Source: Marinobacterium rhizophilum (lineage in GTDB: Bacteria; Pseudomonadota; Gammaproteobacteria; Pseudomonadales; Balneatricaceae). Taken from it: a stretch of 64,000 bases of DNA. Shown here in pieces: positions 33,955 through 41,892 of this stretch. Positions within the stretch are counted from its first letter, which is position 1; the number at the start of each line of letters is the position of its first letter. The notes beneath the pieces are model-generated. The model was given only the letters and a program-made list of their open reading frames with translations, made no database searches and was not told the DNA's origin. The translations under genes and the position numbers were made by a program. The stretch covers positions 2,604,001 to 2,668,000 of the forward strand of contig NZ_CP073347.1 of the NCBI RefSeq assembly GCF_024397915.1, written 5' to 3'.

Positions 33955-35094
33955 TTAACCATCAAAGCGCAGGTCATCCGGGATATCCAGATCGTCATCC
34001 CGCACCTGGGTGGGCTTCGCCGTTTCGTGCCGGCGATAGCTGCGCAGCTGGTACACATAAGCCAGTACCTGGGCTACGGCCTTGAACAGGCCGGCGGGAA
34101 TTTCCTGATCCAGCTCCGTATGCTGGTACAGGGCGCGGGCCAACGGCGGCGCCGACAGCATGGGAACCTCATGCTCCACCGCCAGCTCGCGAATCTTGAG
34201 CGCAACAAAATCCACGCCCTTGGCCAGCACCAGCGGTGCCTGGCCGGACTCGGGGTCGTATTTCAGCGCCACGGCGTAATGGGTCGGGTTGGTAATCACC
34301 ACATCGGCGTCCGGAATCTTGCTCATCATCTGGCGCTGGGCAATCTCGCGCTGCAGCTGGCGAATACGCCCCTTCACTTCGGGCTTGCCCTCGGTGTTCT
34401 TCATTTCGTCTTTCACTTCCTGCAGCGTCATTTTCATTTTCTTGTTGTAGTCATATAGCTGAAAGGGCACATCGAGCAGTGAAATCAGAATCAGGCTGGC
34501 GCTGATCAGCAGGAAGGTCCAGATAACGATGCTCACCGCCTCGCTGATGGCCGGCACCACATCCTGGGCCCCCAGCCCCATCAGCCTGGGCTGCATGACC
34601 TTGAGTACCAGCACCGCAACGGAAGCCACCAGCAGGAACTTGGCCAGCGCCTTGACCAGCTCCACCAGCGCCTTGAGGGAAAACATGCGCTTGAGACCCG
34701 ATAGCGGGTTGATCCGGCTCGCCTTGGGCGCTACCGACTGACCGCTGAAATTCCAGCCGCCCAGGGCGATGGGGCCGACGATGGCTGCCAGCAGCACCAG
34801 CGCGAAAAAACCGACCAGCGCCAGCAGGGCGTCGAACATGGAGCGCGCCAGGTACGCCAGCATCATGGACGAATCGAACAGCGCATCGCGCTCCAGCGAA
34901 AGATTCCCCCCCATCATGTCGCGCATACTGCCGGCCACGCTGTCGCCAAAAACCAGCGCACTGGCCGCCGCCGCCAGCAACAGCACCGTGGCCCCCAGCT
35001 CCTTGGAACGGGGAACGTCCCCCTTCTCCCGCGCTTCCCGGATTCGCTTGGGGGTGGGATCTTCTGTCTTCTCCTGACCGGTTTCTTCAGCCAT
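33955..35094 (-). CDS. flhB: Flagellar export switch protein FlhB
   Basis: Controls substrate-specificity switching from hook to filament. The 379 residues include the conserved N terminus EETGQEKTEDPTPKRIREAREKGDVPRSKEL, four membrane segments, and the self-cleavage motif NPTH with cleavage expected between N269 and P270. The downstream sequence YAVALKYDPESGQAPLVLAKG matches the separate FlhB-like protein encoded at 25447. It is last of the fliL-flhB run, with a 57-nt gap from fliR. Confidence 0.98.
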   Translation of the reverse strand: MAEETGQEKTEDPTPKRIREAREKGDVPRSKELGATVLLLAAAASALVFGDSVAGSMRDMMGGNLSLERDALFDSSMMLAYLARSMFDALLALVGFFALVLLAAIVGPIALGGWNFSGQSVAPKASRINPLSGLKRMFSLKALVELVKALAKFLLVASVAVLVLKVMQPRLMGLGAQDVVPAISEAVSIVIWTFLLISASLILISLLDVPFQLYDYNKKMKMTLQEVKDEMKNTEGKPEVKGRIRQLQREIAQRQMMSKIPDADVVITNPTHYAVALKYDPESGQAPLVLAKGVDFVALKIRELAVEHEVPMLSAPPLARALYQHTELDQEIPAGLFKAVAQVLAYVYQLRSYRRHETAKPTQVRDDDLDIPDDLRFDG

Positions 35095-35151
35095 GAATCC
35101 CCCCCACTGCCGCCGGTACGGCCCTCCTGACAGTACTCATCCCGCTCATGC

Positions 35152-35934
35152 TCAGCCACCTCCCAGGAAAGTCGAGCTGATCCGGTCCAGCGCGTACTCG
35201 GCGATGCGCTGATACTGTCCCAGAAAGCCACCCAGGCTAACCCAGGCGATCAGCAGGCCCATCAGCATGGTGAAGGGGAAGCCAATGGCAAAAATATTCA
35301 GCTGCGGAGCGGCCTTGGTGATAATGCCGAAGGAGAAGTTGATAATCAGCAGGGCCGTTACCGGCGGCAACGCCATCAGCAGAGCGGCGGCAAACATCCA
35401 GCCGCCGGTCGTGACAATCTCGGAGAAAATATCAGCCCCCAAACCCGACAGGCCGACCGGAATGCGCTCAAAGCTCTGCGCCAGCGCATCGATCATTACC
35501 AGGTGGCCGTTCATCGCCAGAAACAGCAACATCACCAGCTGCAGGTAAAACTGGCTGAGCACCACCACCGAAACGCCGTTCACCGGGTCCGAGACAGAGG
35601 CAAAACCCAGACCCATCTGGGTCGATATCAACTGTCCGCCCACCACGAATACCTGCAGCAACAGCTGCACCATGAAGCCCATGGCCGCGCCGATCAGGAT
35701 CTGCTGGGCAGTCACCAGGTAACTTTCAACGGAAAAGGCGACAAAGGAGGGCATCGGCGGCAGCACCGGCAACAGCAGCACCGTCACGCCCAGGGCAAGC
35801 CCCAGGCGAATGCGGGCCGGCACCAGGCCACTGCCGATCATCGGTATGGCCATAAAGAAGGCGGCAATACGAAACAGCGGCCAGAGAAAATCCGCGACCC
35901 ATTGTTCGATCTGCAGCAGTCCAATCTCGAACAT
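35152..35934 (-). CDS. fliR: Flagellar export gate protein FliR
   Basis: Membrane export-gate subunit, 260 residues and six hydrophobic segments. Family motifs are FRIAAFFMAIPMIGSGLVPARIRLGLALGVTVLL, QILIGAAMGFMVQLLLQVFVVGGQLISTQMGLGFASVSDPVNG and AAPQLNIFAIGFPFTMLMGLLI. It assembles with FliP5 and FliQ4 into the gate. The gap to fliQ upstream is 27 nt. Confidence 0.97.
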   Translation of the reverse strand: MFEIGLLQIEQWVADFLWPLFRIAAFFMAIPMIGSGLVPARIRLGLALGVTVLLLPVLPPMPSFVAFSVESYLVTAQQILIGAAMGFMVQLLLQVFVVGGQLISTQMGLGFASVSDPVNGVSVVVLSQFYLQLVMLLFLAMNGHLVMIDALAQSFERIPVGLSGLGADIFSEIVTTGGWMFAAALLMALPPVTALLIINFSFGIITKAAPQLNIFAIGFPFTMLMGLLIAWVSLGGFLGQYQRIAEYALDRISSTFLGGG

Positions 35935-35961
35935 CAGCGGCGCTCCGAACCTGGCACGCGG

Positions 35962-36237
35962 CTATCCGACCTGAATCATCTGGGGAATGGCATCAAAGAT
36001 CAGGCGAAAATGATCCAGCAGCCTGGTGACGATCCAGGGGCCGGCCCACATCACCATTCCGAGGGTAATAATGAGACGCGGCAGAAAGCTCAGCGTCTGC
36101 TCGTTGATCTGGGTCGCGGCCTGGAACATGGAGACCACCAGCCCGACCATCAGGCTCGGCAGAATAATGACCGTCACCAGCAATACCACCAGCCAGAGCG
36201 CCTCGCCAAAGAGATCGAGCATCAGTTGCGGTGCCAT
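35962..36237 (-). CDS. fliQ: Flagellar export gate protein FliQ
   Basis: A 91-residue protein with two transmembrane helices: ALWLVVLLVTVIILPSLMVGLVVSMFQAATQINEQTLSF and LPRLIITLGMVMWAGPWIVTRLLDHF. The QAATQINEQTLSFLP sequence is diagnostic. The gene lies between fliP and fliR, as usual, with a 52-nt gap from fliP. Confidence 0.97.
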   Translation of the reverse strand: MAPQLMLDLFGEALWLVVLLVTVIILPSLMVGLVVSMFQAATQINEQTLSFLPRLIITLGMVMWAGPWIVTRLLDHFRLIFDAIPQMIQVG

Positions 36238-36289
36238 GGCGTTCTCCTGCTGTTGCCGTCAGCCAAAATGATAGTCGCGATCAGCGCCG

Positions 36290-37045
36290 TCAGAGCCCAA
36301 AGCTGGTGGCCAGGGTCCCCACCACCATAACCCAGCCATCTACCAGCACGAACAGCATGATCTTGAACGGCAGTGAAATGATCACCGGTGACAGCATCAT
36401 CATGCCCATGGCCATGAGGACACTGGCCACCACCAGGTCGATCACCAGAAAGGGAATGAACAGCATGAAGCCGATCTGGAAGGCGGTTTTCAGCTCGCTG
36501 GTGACAAAGGCCGGTACCAGCACGGTAAAGGGGATTTCCTCCACCGAGCTGACCCGCGGCGTTTTCGACAGCCGCATAAAGAGCTCCAGGTCGCTTTCGC
36601 GGGTTTGCATGGTCATGAAATCCCGAAAGGGCGCCGCCGCGGCCTGTACGGCCTCCAGCGGTGCCAGCTGTTCATTCAAATAGGGCTGCACCGCCGCGGT
36701 ATTCACCCGCTCTATCACCGGCGTCATGATAAACAGGGTCAGGAACAGCGCCAGCCCCATCAGCACCTGGTTCGATGGTGTCTGCTGCAATCCCAGCGCC
36801 TGGCGCAAAATGGCGAACACCACGATGATGCGGGTAAAGGCCGTCATCATCATCACCAGTGCCGGCAGGAAGGTCAGCATGGTCATGAGCGCGAGGATCT
36901 GAATCGTCACGCTGTAACTGCTGCTGCCATCGTCCGCCGTGGTGATATTCACCGCTGGAATACCGATATCCGCTGCACTGGCCGGCAAGGCCAGCAGCAG
37001 CAACAACGGCCAGATCCGCGCCATCCATGGGGTTACCCGGGTCAT
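36290..37045 (-). CDS. fliP: Flagellar export gate protein FliP
   Basis: Forms the core of the export gate with FliQ and FliR. The 251 residues begin with a cleavable signal peptide (ARIWPLLLLLALPASAAD), as FliP typically has. Conserved segments are TMLTFLPALVMMMTAFTRIIVVFAILRQALGLQQTPSNQVLMGLALFLTLF and FQIGFMLFIPFLVIDLVVASVLMAMGMMMLSPVIISLPFKIMLFVLVDGW. Its ATG overlaps the fliO stop by 4 nt. Confidence 0.98.
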   Translation of the reverse strand: MTRVTPWMARIWPLLLLLALPASAADIGIPAVNITTADDGSSSYSVTIQILALMTMLTFLPALVMMMTAFTRIIVVFAILRQALGLQQTPSNQVLMGLALFLTLFIMTPVIERVNTAAVQPYLNEQLAPLEAVQAAAAPFRDFMTMQTRESDLELFMRLSKTPRVSSVEEIPFTVLVPAFVTSELKTAFQIGFMLFIPFLVIDLVVASVLMAMGMMMLSPVIISLPFKIMLFVLVDGWVMVVGTLATSFGL

Positions 37046-37548
37046 TGACTCTCCTTGCGATCCAGCACTTCGCGCAGGCGTGCGCCAAAGCCTGCGCCGG
37101 GGTCCGTTTCCACCACCGGCGATTCGAACCGCTCCAGCAGGCTGACCCGCCCGGGCGCAACCCCCAGCAGCAGTTGCCTGCCACCGACCTCAACCAGCAC
37201 GGCCTTTTCCCGTGCCCCCAGGGATAATGCGGCCACGACCTTCAGGTGCCGGCCCTGCACACCCAGGCCGGTAAAGCGCTTCACCAGCCAGAGCACCAGC
37301 AGTATCGCCAGGATCACGACCACCAGCCCCATCAGCAACTGGCCCAGCATGGCGAAGGATACCGGGTCCTGCAGCGCCGGACGCACCGCTGCGCTGGGTG
37401 CCAGGCTCAGTTGCGAGGCGAGCCCGGCATCGGGCTGCTGCGCCCCCTGGGCGCTGGACAGCGCCGTGGGCAGTGCAGCGGAGGCGACCTGGCCCTGCGC
37501 GGCGGGAACCATCAGCAGGTACAAAAGGACTGTAAGCAAACGCAGCAT
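37042..37548 (-). CDS. fliO: Flagellar export scaffold FliO
   Basis: A 168-residue protein that assists FliP ring assembly. A probable signal peptide (MLRLLTVLLYLLMVPAAQG) precedes one transmembrane helix (MLGQLLMGLVVVILAILLVLWLVKRF) and a small cytoplasmic domain with VVAALSLGAREKAVLVEVGGRQLLLGVAPGRVSLLERF, the typical FliO core. The gap to fliN upstream is only 3 nt. Confidence 0.93.
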   Translation of the reverse strand: MLRLLTVLLYLLMVPAAQGQVASAALPTALSSAQGAQQPDAGLASQLSLAPSAAVRPALQDPVSFAMLGQLLMGLVVVILAILLVLWLVKRFTGLGVQGRHLKVVAALSLGAREKAVLVEVGGRQLLLGVAPGRVSLLERFESPVVETDPGAGFGARLREVLDRKESQ

Positions 37549-37551
37549 CGG

Positions 37552-37953
37552 TCAGCGCAGCTTCTTGATGCGTTCTTGCGGGCTGATCACGTCGGTCAGG
37601 CGAATGCCGTAACGCTCGTTCACCACCACCACTTCACCGTGGGCAATCAGGGTACCGTTTACCTTTACATCCAGCGGTTCACCGGCCATGCGTCCCAGCT
37701 CGATGACCGACCCCTGGCTCAGCTGCAGCAGATTGCGGATGGCAATTTCGGTGTTACCCACTTCCATCGACAGGGTCACCGGAATGTCCAGGATGACGTC
37801 CAGCTTGGGGTCATCAACCGGTGTCGACTCGTCCTTCAGTTCATCGAGCTCTACCGCCCGGGTCTGGGCGCCGCCGGCCTGTTCGTCCATCGCGGGGGAC
37901 CACTCGTCACCCTTGCCCTGCGGGTCGCTGCCCGGTTCCTTTTCATCACTCAT
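37552..37953 (-). CDS. fliN: Flagellar motor switch protein FliN
   Basis: A C-ring component, 133 residues. An acidic, variable N-terminal tail of about 55 residues is followed by the SpoA domain: DVILDIPVTLSMEVGNTEIAIRNLLQLSQGSVIELGRMAGEPLDVKVNGTLIAHGEVVVVNERYGIRLTDVISPQERI. The gene lies between fliM and fliO in the normal order. Confidence 0.98.
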   Translation of the reverse strand: MSDEKEPGSDPQGKGDEWSPAMDEQAGGAQTRAVELDELKDESTPVDDPKLDVILDIPVTLSMEVGNTEIAIRNLLQLSQGSVIELGRMAGEPLDVKVNGTLIAHGEVVVVNERYGIRLTDVISPQERIKKLR

Positions 37954-38006
37954 CTGTACAGATTCTCCAGGATGGGGCCAGACCCGTATCGCGGTTGCGC
38001 TGGCGG

Positions 38007-38987
38007 CTAGTCCGTTGTCTTGACCTGATCGATAATTTTTACCGCCAGATTGGAGCGGGACACCCCAAGACGGCAGCTGAAAGTGGGTACGCCGGCGGCA
38101 TGCAGGATCAGTTCTTCGGGAATATCCACCGGAATCACGTCACCCACCTCCAGCGCCATGACGTCGCGCAATGTCATGTCGCGCTCCGCCAGCTGCAGGC
38201 TCAAATCCACGTCGGCCGACATGATGTCACGGCGCAATGCCTGCATCCAGCGCGCATCACCTTCACGCTCGGCGGGCTGGTAGCTGGACACCAGCAGATC
38301 ACGGATCGGCTCCAGCATCGCGTAAGGCATGGTGACCTGCAACTCGCCGCTACCCCCTTCCAGGTCGACCTGGAAGGTACTCACCACCACCACCTCGGTC
38401 GGACTCACCACGTTGGCCATGGCCGGGTTCATTTCGTGCCCGACATGCTCGAAGTGCAGGTTCATTAGCGGACGCCAGGCCTCTTGCAGGTCGGCAAACA
38501 GCTGGCCGAGCACCTTGCGAACCAGGCGGGTTTCGGTCGGTGTAAAGTCACGCCCCTCGATCTTGGCCTGGCGGCCATCACCACCGAAAAAATTATCGAC
38601 CAGCTTGAACACCAGCTTGGCGTCGAGAATAAAGAGCGCCGTGCCCTTGAGCGGCAGGGCCTTCACCAGGTTCATGCTGGTGGGCAAATACAGCGTATGC
38701 ACATAGTCGCCGTACTTCATGACCTGCACGGCCCCCACCGTCACATCCACGGTGCGGCGCAACAAATTGAACAGGGTCAGGCGGGTATGACGGGCAAAAC
38801 GCTCGTTAATCAGCTCCAGCGCCGGCATGCGCCCGCGCACGATCCGCTCCTGGCTCGCCAGGTCGTAGGGTTTTACACCGCCGGACTCGGAGTCCTCCGC
38901 TTCATCGCCGGTCCCGATGTCGCCATCGTCCACGCCGTGAAGCAGGGCATCGATCTCATCCTGTGACAGCAGATCCTTAACCGACAT
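38007..38987 (-). CDS. fliM: Flagellar motor switch protein FliM
   Basis: Central C-ring protein that binds CheY-P. The N-terminal peptide LLSQDEIDALLHGVDDGD (residues 5-22) is the CheY-binding signature. The middle CheC-like domain and a C-terminal SpoA domain (DVDLSLQLAERDMTLRDVMALEVGDVIPVDIPEELILHAAGVPTF) follow. The 326-residue length is standard. Retention of the CheY-binding peptide implies that chemotaxis genes exist elsewhere in the genome. Confidence 0.98.
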   Translation of the reverse strand: MSVKDLLSQDEIDALLHGVDDGDIGTGDEAEDSESGGVKPYDLASQERIVRGRMPALELINERFARHTRLTLFNLLRRTVDVTVGAVQVMKYGDYVHTLYLPTSMNLVKALPLKGTALFILDAKLVFKLVDNFFGGDGRQAKIEGRDFTPTETRLVRKVLGQLFADLQEAWRPLMNLHFEHVGHEMNPAMANVVSPTEVVVVSTFQVDLEGGSGELQVTMPYAMLEPIRDLLVSSYQPAEREGDARWMQALRRDIMSADVDLSLQLAERDMTLRDVMALEVGDVIPVDIPEELILHAAGVPTFSCRLGVSRSNLAVKIIDQVKTTD

Positions 38988-39004
38988 GGGTGCCGCCTAT
39001 TCCG

Positions 39005-39532
39005 TTACTGCATGACAAAACTGGTAAACAGGAGCGCTTCCACGCCGGGGCGCCCTATTTTTTCCTGCATGAAATTCTGAAGCGCTTCGAGAGCCTCAGA
39101 CTGAAGCTGCAACTTTCCATCATGAGTTTTCAATGACTCAAAATGCTTAGCACGGAAAATCTCCCCCAAGTTAGCAACCACCCGAGGCATATGCAGCGTC
39201 AATACATCAACGACTTCGCGATCACGGCTCTTGGCTTCAACATGTATTTGAAGCATATGCCGCGGCTCCCCTTCTGATTGCGGGGCCAAATTAATAATAA
39301 ACATTGGCTGACCTTCCAGGGTGCGAATCTTGGTGTAGAGCGCCTTGGCCTTGACCGCCGGCGCTGCCGTTTCCTCAATCTGGGCGTCACCACTCCCGGT
39401 CAACATGAAAAACGCCGCCACGCCGCCGCCGCCCACCAGCAAGGCCACCAGCACCACTGCGACCATCATCAGAGGTCCCGACTTTGCAGTTCTGCCCGCG
39501 GTTTCGACTACTCCGTCTTTGTTCTCTGCCAT
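39005..39532 (-). CDS. fliL: Flagellar basal body-associated protein FliL
   Basis: Stator-associated membrane protein, 175 residues from the ATG at 39532, which has GGAGAGG just upstream; an in-frame ATG at 39577 is less likely. One N-terminal helix (PLMMVAVVLVALLVGGGGVAAFFML) precedes the periplasmic stomatin-like domain ending FMQEKIGRPGVEALLFTSFVMQ. The DNA for the C-terminal two thirds is visibly richer in A+T than surrounding genes. Confidence 0.92.
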   Translation of the reverse strand: MAENKDGVVETAGRTAKSGPLMMVAVVLVALLVGGGGVAAFFMLTGSGDAQIEETAAPAVKAKALYTKIRTLEGQPMFIINLAPQSEGEPRHMLQIHVEAKSRDREVVDVLTLHMPRVVANLGEIFRAKHFESLKTHDGKLQLQSEALEALQNFMQEKIGRPGVEALLFTSFVMQ

Positions 39533-39644
39533 GCGCCTCTCCGTCTTTGCGTCTTCCGCCGTGCCAGGCCCTGCCAACGCCTTCAGTGTCTAATATAACA
39601 CACTGATTTTAAGGCTCTATCAAAGACTCTGCCGGGCCTGCGCT
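39533..39644. other. fliK-fliL spacer
   Basis: A 112-nt gap separating the fliEFGHIJK and fliLMNOPQR-flhB runs. It has A+T-rich sequence near 39590-39620 that could hold a promoter. A TGGCACGG on the minus strand at about 39567-39574 resembles a -24 box, but no GC is found at the required spacing. Confidence 0.35.
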
Positions 39645-41381
39645 TCAGGCGTAATCATCCACCAGCGCGTTGCTGACGGACACCATCGACGGCGCGGGCG
39701 TCGCCAAATCATCGTCCGCCTCCGCCATCAGGCCTGCATCAGTGCCGGGCTCCGGCGCCGAGCGATCGCGCCGCCGGGAATCGTCGGCCACCGAACTGTT
39801 TTCCAGGTTAAGTCCCTGCTCCGCCAGCATCTCGCGCAGGCGCGGCATCTGCTGCTCCAGGGCATCACGCACCTGCGCATGGGGCGAGGTAAAGCTCAGG
39901 CTGGCCTGGTCCTGGTTTAACTGCAACCGAACATGCAGGGTGCCCAACTCCGGTGGATCCAGCCGGATCTCGGCCACCTGCAGGTTACCCGCCGTCATCA
40001 GCAGAACTCGGTCGGATATCGCCTGCCCCCAGGCGGCATTGCCCTGGGAGAGAGCCGGTGACACCCCTGCTGCCCCCGGGGAAAGCCCCGGCGGCATGGC
40101 CGGCAACTGCCCCAGCCCAGGGCCAGCACGCAGCCCCTCAGACCCCGTACGCAAGACCGCGGCCTGTAGCACACTATCATCACCCGGATCCACAGCGGTT
40201 TCAGCGCTGCTGGCCAGGCGGGCCAGCGCTTCTGCGGTATTCACTCGCACCCTGGCTTGCTCGGCGGCCAGCTCAGCGGGTATTTCCCGGGACAGCCCCG
40301 AAGCAGCTCCAGGGCTCAGTTCGACACCCGGCAGTTGCTGCACAGCCGCTGTAGCGGCTGCCAAATTTGCCGCCCCGGCTTCGGAGCCCAGGGCGGGTCG
40401 CGTGGCCGCCACCTGCGGCAGCGCTGCGGCATCCAGCCTGCGCTGCTGCGCTTCCAGCGCCTGGCGTACGGCCGCCGGCAGTGGTTGCCCGGCATCATGC
40501 TGAATCGCCGTCATCAGTGCCTGAATGCCCATGGCAGGCGGCGGCGCCTGCGCTGGTAATTCAGCGTCAGCCGTTGTCACGCCAGGGCTCGGCATCTTGC
40601 CGGCATCAGCCTGGCTGCCCGGTATAGCCCGGGGCTCTGCCGGCAGCCGGACCTGCGAGGAAGGCACTGCGGCCCCTGTGTCAGCCGTTGCTACGCCAGG
40701 GCTCGGCACCTTGCTGGCATCGGTCTGGCTGCCAGGTACCACCCGGGGTTCTGCGGGCGACTGAAGCTGCGAAGGTGGCATTGCCGCCCGCTGACCGCCC
40801 AGATCCGCATCCAGGTTCGCCTCCAGGTCGGCCTGCGCAGCCCCTGCAAGCGGCCCGCGCCCTGTCGACACTTCTCCCTCGACAGCCTGCCGGCGCCCGG
40901 CGCCCGTGGCCTGCGCAGGCAACCCGCTGACGACTGCACTCTCCTCGGCGGCACGGGCCTGAGCCCGAGCCGAGGCCGCAGGAAAGCCCGGCACCGGCGC
41001 TGTCGCAGCGTCGTTTATCGCCCCGACCCGGGACTCGGTATCGGCTGGTGCCGCCTGGGTGTCGGCCGTATTCTGCAATACCGGGACACTGCCTTCCAGT
41101 GCAGATCCCTCGCTATCGACCGCTGTATCAGTGACGCCCTCCGGGCCTGCAAGCGGCGCAGGCTTCATGCCGGCCTCGGGCAGGCCCTTGCCGTTTCCCG
41201 GCCCAGGCGGCAAGGGTGCCGGACCCTGCGGCAAAGTTTCGCCGCCAGCCTCACCGGCCAGCACATCGGAAAAAGCCACCGCCGCCGTCGATGGCGCCTG
41301 GCCGGCAGCAGAGCCCGCGGGCGCTACAACAGGCCTGGCAGAGAGACCGACAGGAGGGACAGATATTAAGGGGGCGACCAT
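39645..41381 (-). CDS. fliK: Flagellar hook-length control protein FliK
   Basis: The secreted ruler that ends hook growth. About 578 residues from the ATG at 41381 (GGAG five bases upstream; a 20-residue Cys-rich upstream extension is implausible). The N-terminal ~430 residues are Ala/Pro/Gly-rich and disordered, with an imperfect 38-residue tandem duplication. The C-terminal Flg_hook domain is clear: VAEIRLDPPELGTLHVRLQLNQDQASLSFTSPHAQVRDALEQQMPRLREMLAEQGL. It follows fliJ with a 67-nt gap. Confidence 0.93.
   Translation of the reverse strand: MVAPLISVPPVGLSARPVVAPAGSAAGQAPSTAAVAFSDVLAGEAGGETLPQGPAPLPPGPGNGKGLPEAGMKPAPLAGPEGVTDTAVDSEGSALEGSVPVLQNTADTQAAPADTESRVGAINDAATAPVPGFPAASARAQARAAEESAVVSGLPAQATGAGRRQAVEGEVSTGRGPLAGAAQADLEANLDADLGGQRAAMPPSQLQSPAEPRVVPGSQTDASKVPSPGVATADTGAAVPSSQVRLPAEPRAIPGSQADAGKMPSPGVTTADAELPAQAPPPAMGIQALMTAIQHDAGQPLPAAVRQALEAQQRRLDAAALPQVAATRPALGSEAGAANLAAATAAVQQLPGVELSPGAASGLSREIPAELAAEQARVRVNTAEALARLASSAETAVDPGDDSVLQAAVLRTGSEGLRAGPGLGQLPAMPPGLSPGAAGVSPALSQGNAAWGQAISDRVLLMTAGNLQVAEIRLDPPELGTLHVRLQLNQDQASLSFTSPHAQVRDALEQQMPRLREMLAEQGLNLENSSVADDSRRRDRSAPEPGTDAGLMAEADDDLATPAPSMVSVSNALVDDYA
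40567..40794. repeat. 114-bp in-frame tandem duplication within fliK
   Basis: Two adjacent imperfect copies begin TCAGCCGTTG at 40567 and 40681, a period of 114 bp or 38 codons. The encoded copies share PAEPR-PGSQ-D-K-PSPGV-TAD. Because FliK length influences hook length in other bacteria, such repeats may tune the ruler. Confidence 0.82.
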
Positions 41382-41448
41382 GGCAGCTCCAGCGTGATAG
41401 CAACTGCAACAACCCATGCAGGTTGCAGGCCAGTAAGGCAAAGGCCGT

Positions 41449-41892
41449 TCAGATAAAGGGCGGTCGCAGCCGCTGCGAGCGCTCGTCTAGCTCCTTTTGC
41501 AGCTGTTTTTCCGCCTCGCTACGCTCCTGGCCGAGCGCCCGTTCGGTCAGGTTTTTCATGGCACACTGGTGGCCGTATACCTGGCGCCAGTATTGCTCGA
41601 CCTGCCTGAGCTGCTCGGCATGGGTTTTCATCGTTTCGCGATGCTGACGAATACTGCTTTCTATTTTCTCGATAAAGGCCCGCGACGCCAGCATCTGGCC
41701 GACGGCCATGCCCCCCTGCCCCTGCTGCTGAAATTGCTGCTGGTACTCAACCAGAAACTGCTCCAGCTGTTTAAGCGTCGCCTCGCCCTGGGTTACGCGG
41801 GCCTGGCTGTCGGCCAGAAACTGATCAGCCTCGCGCTTCTTGCGCTGGGCCAGGTCCTGCAGCAAGGCCATGCGCTGGGAGCGTTTTTTCAT
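41449..41892 (-). CDS. fliJ: Flagellar export chaperone FliJ
   Basis: A 147-residue, almost entirely coiled-coil protein that couples the FliI ATPase ring to FlhA. Charged helical heptads run through LLQDLAQRKKREADQFLADSQARVTQGEATLKQLEQFLVEYQQQFQQQGQG and IRQHRETMKTHAEQLRQVEQYWRQVYGHQCAMKNL. Its start overlaps the fliI stop by 4 nt. Confidence 0.93.
   Translation of the reverse strand: MKKRSQRMALLQDLAQRKKREADQFLADSQARVTQGEATLKQLEQFLVEYQQQFQQQGQGGMAVGQMLASRAFIEKIESSIRQHRETMKTHAEQLRQVEQYWRQVYGHQCAMKNLTERALGQERSEAEKQLQKELDERSQRLRPPFI

Noticed and set aside
39565..39585. TGGCACGG as a sigma-54 -24 box for fliL
   Set aside because: No GC occurs at the required ten-base spacing; the alternatives in the gap match poorly at the remaining consensus positions.
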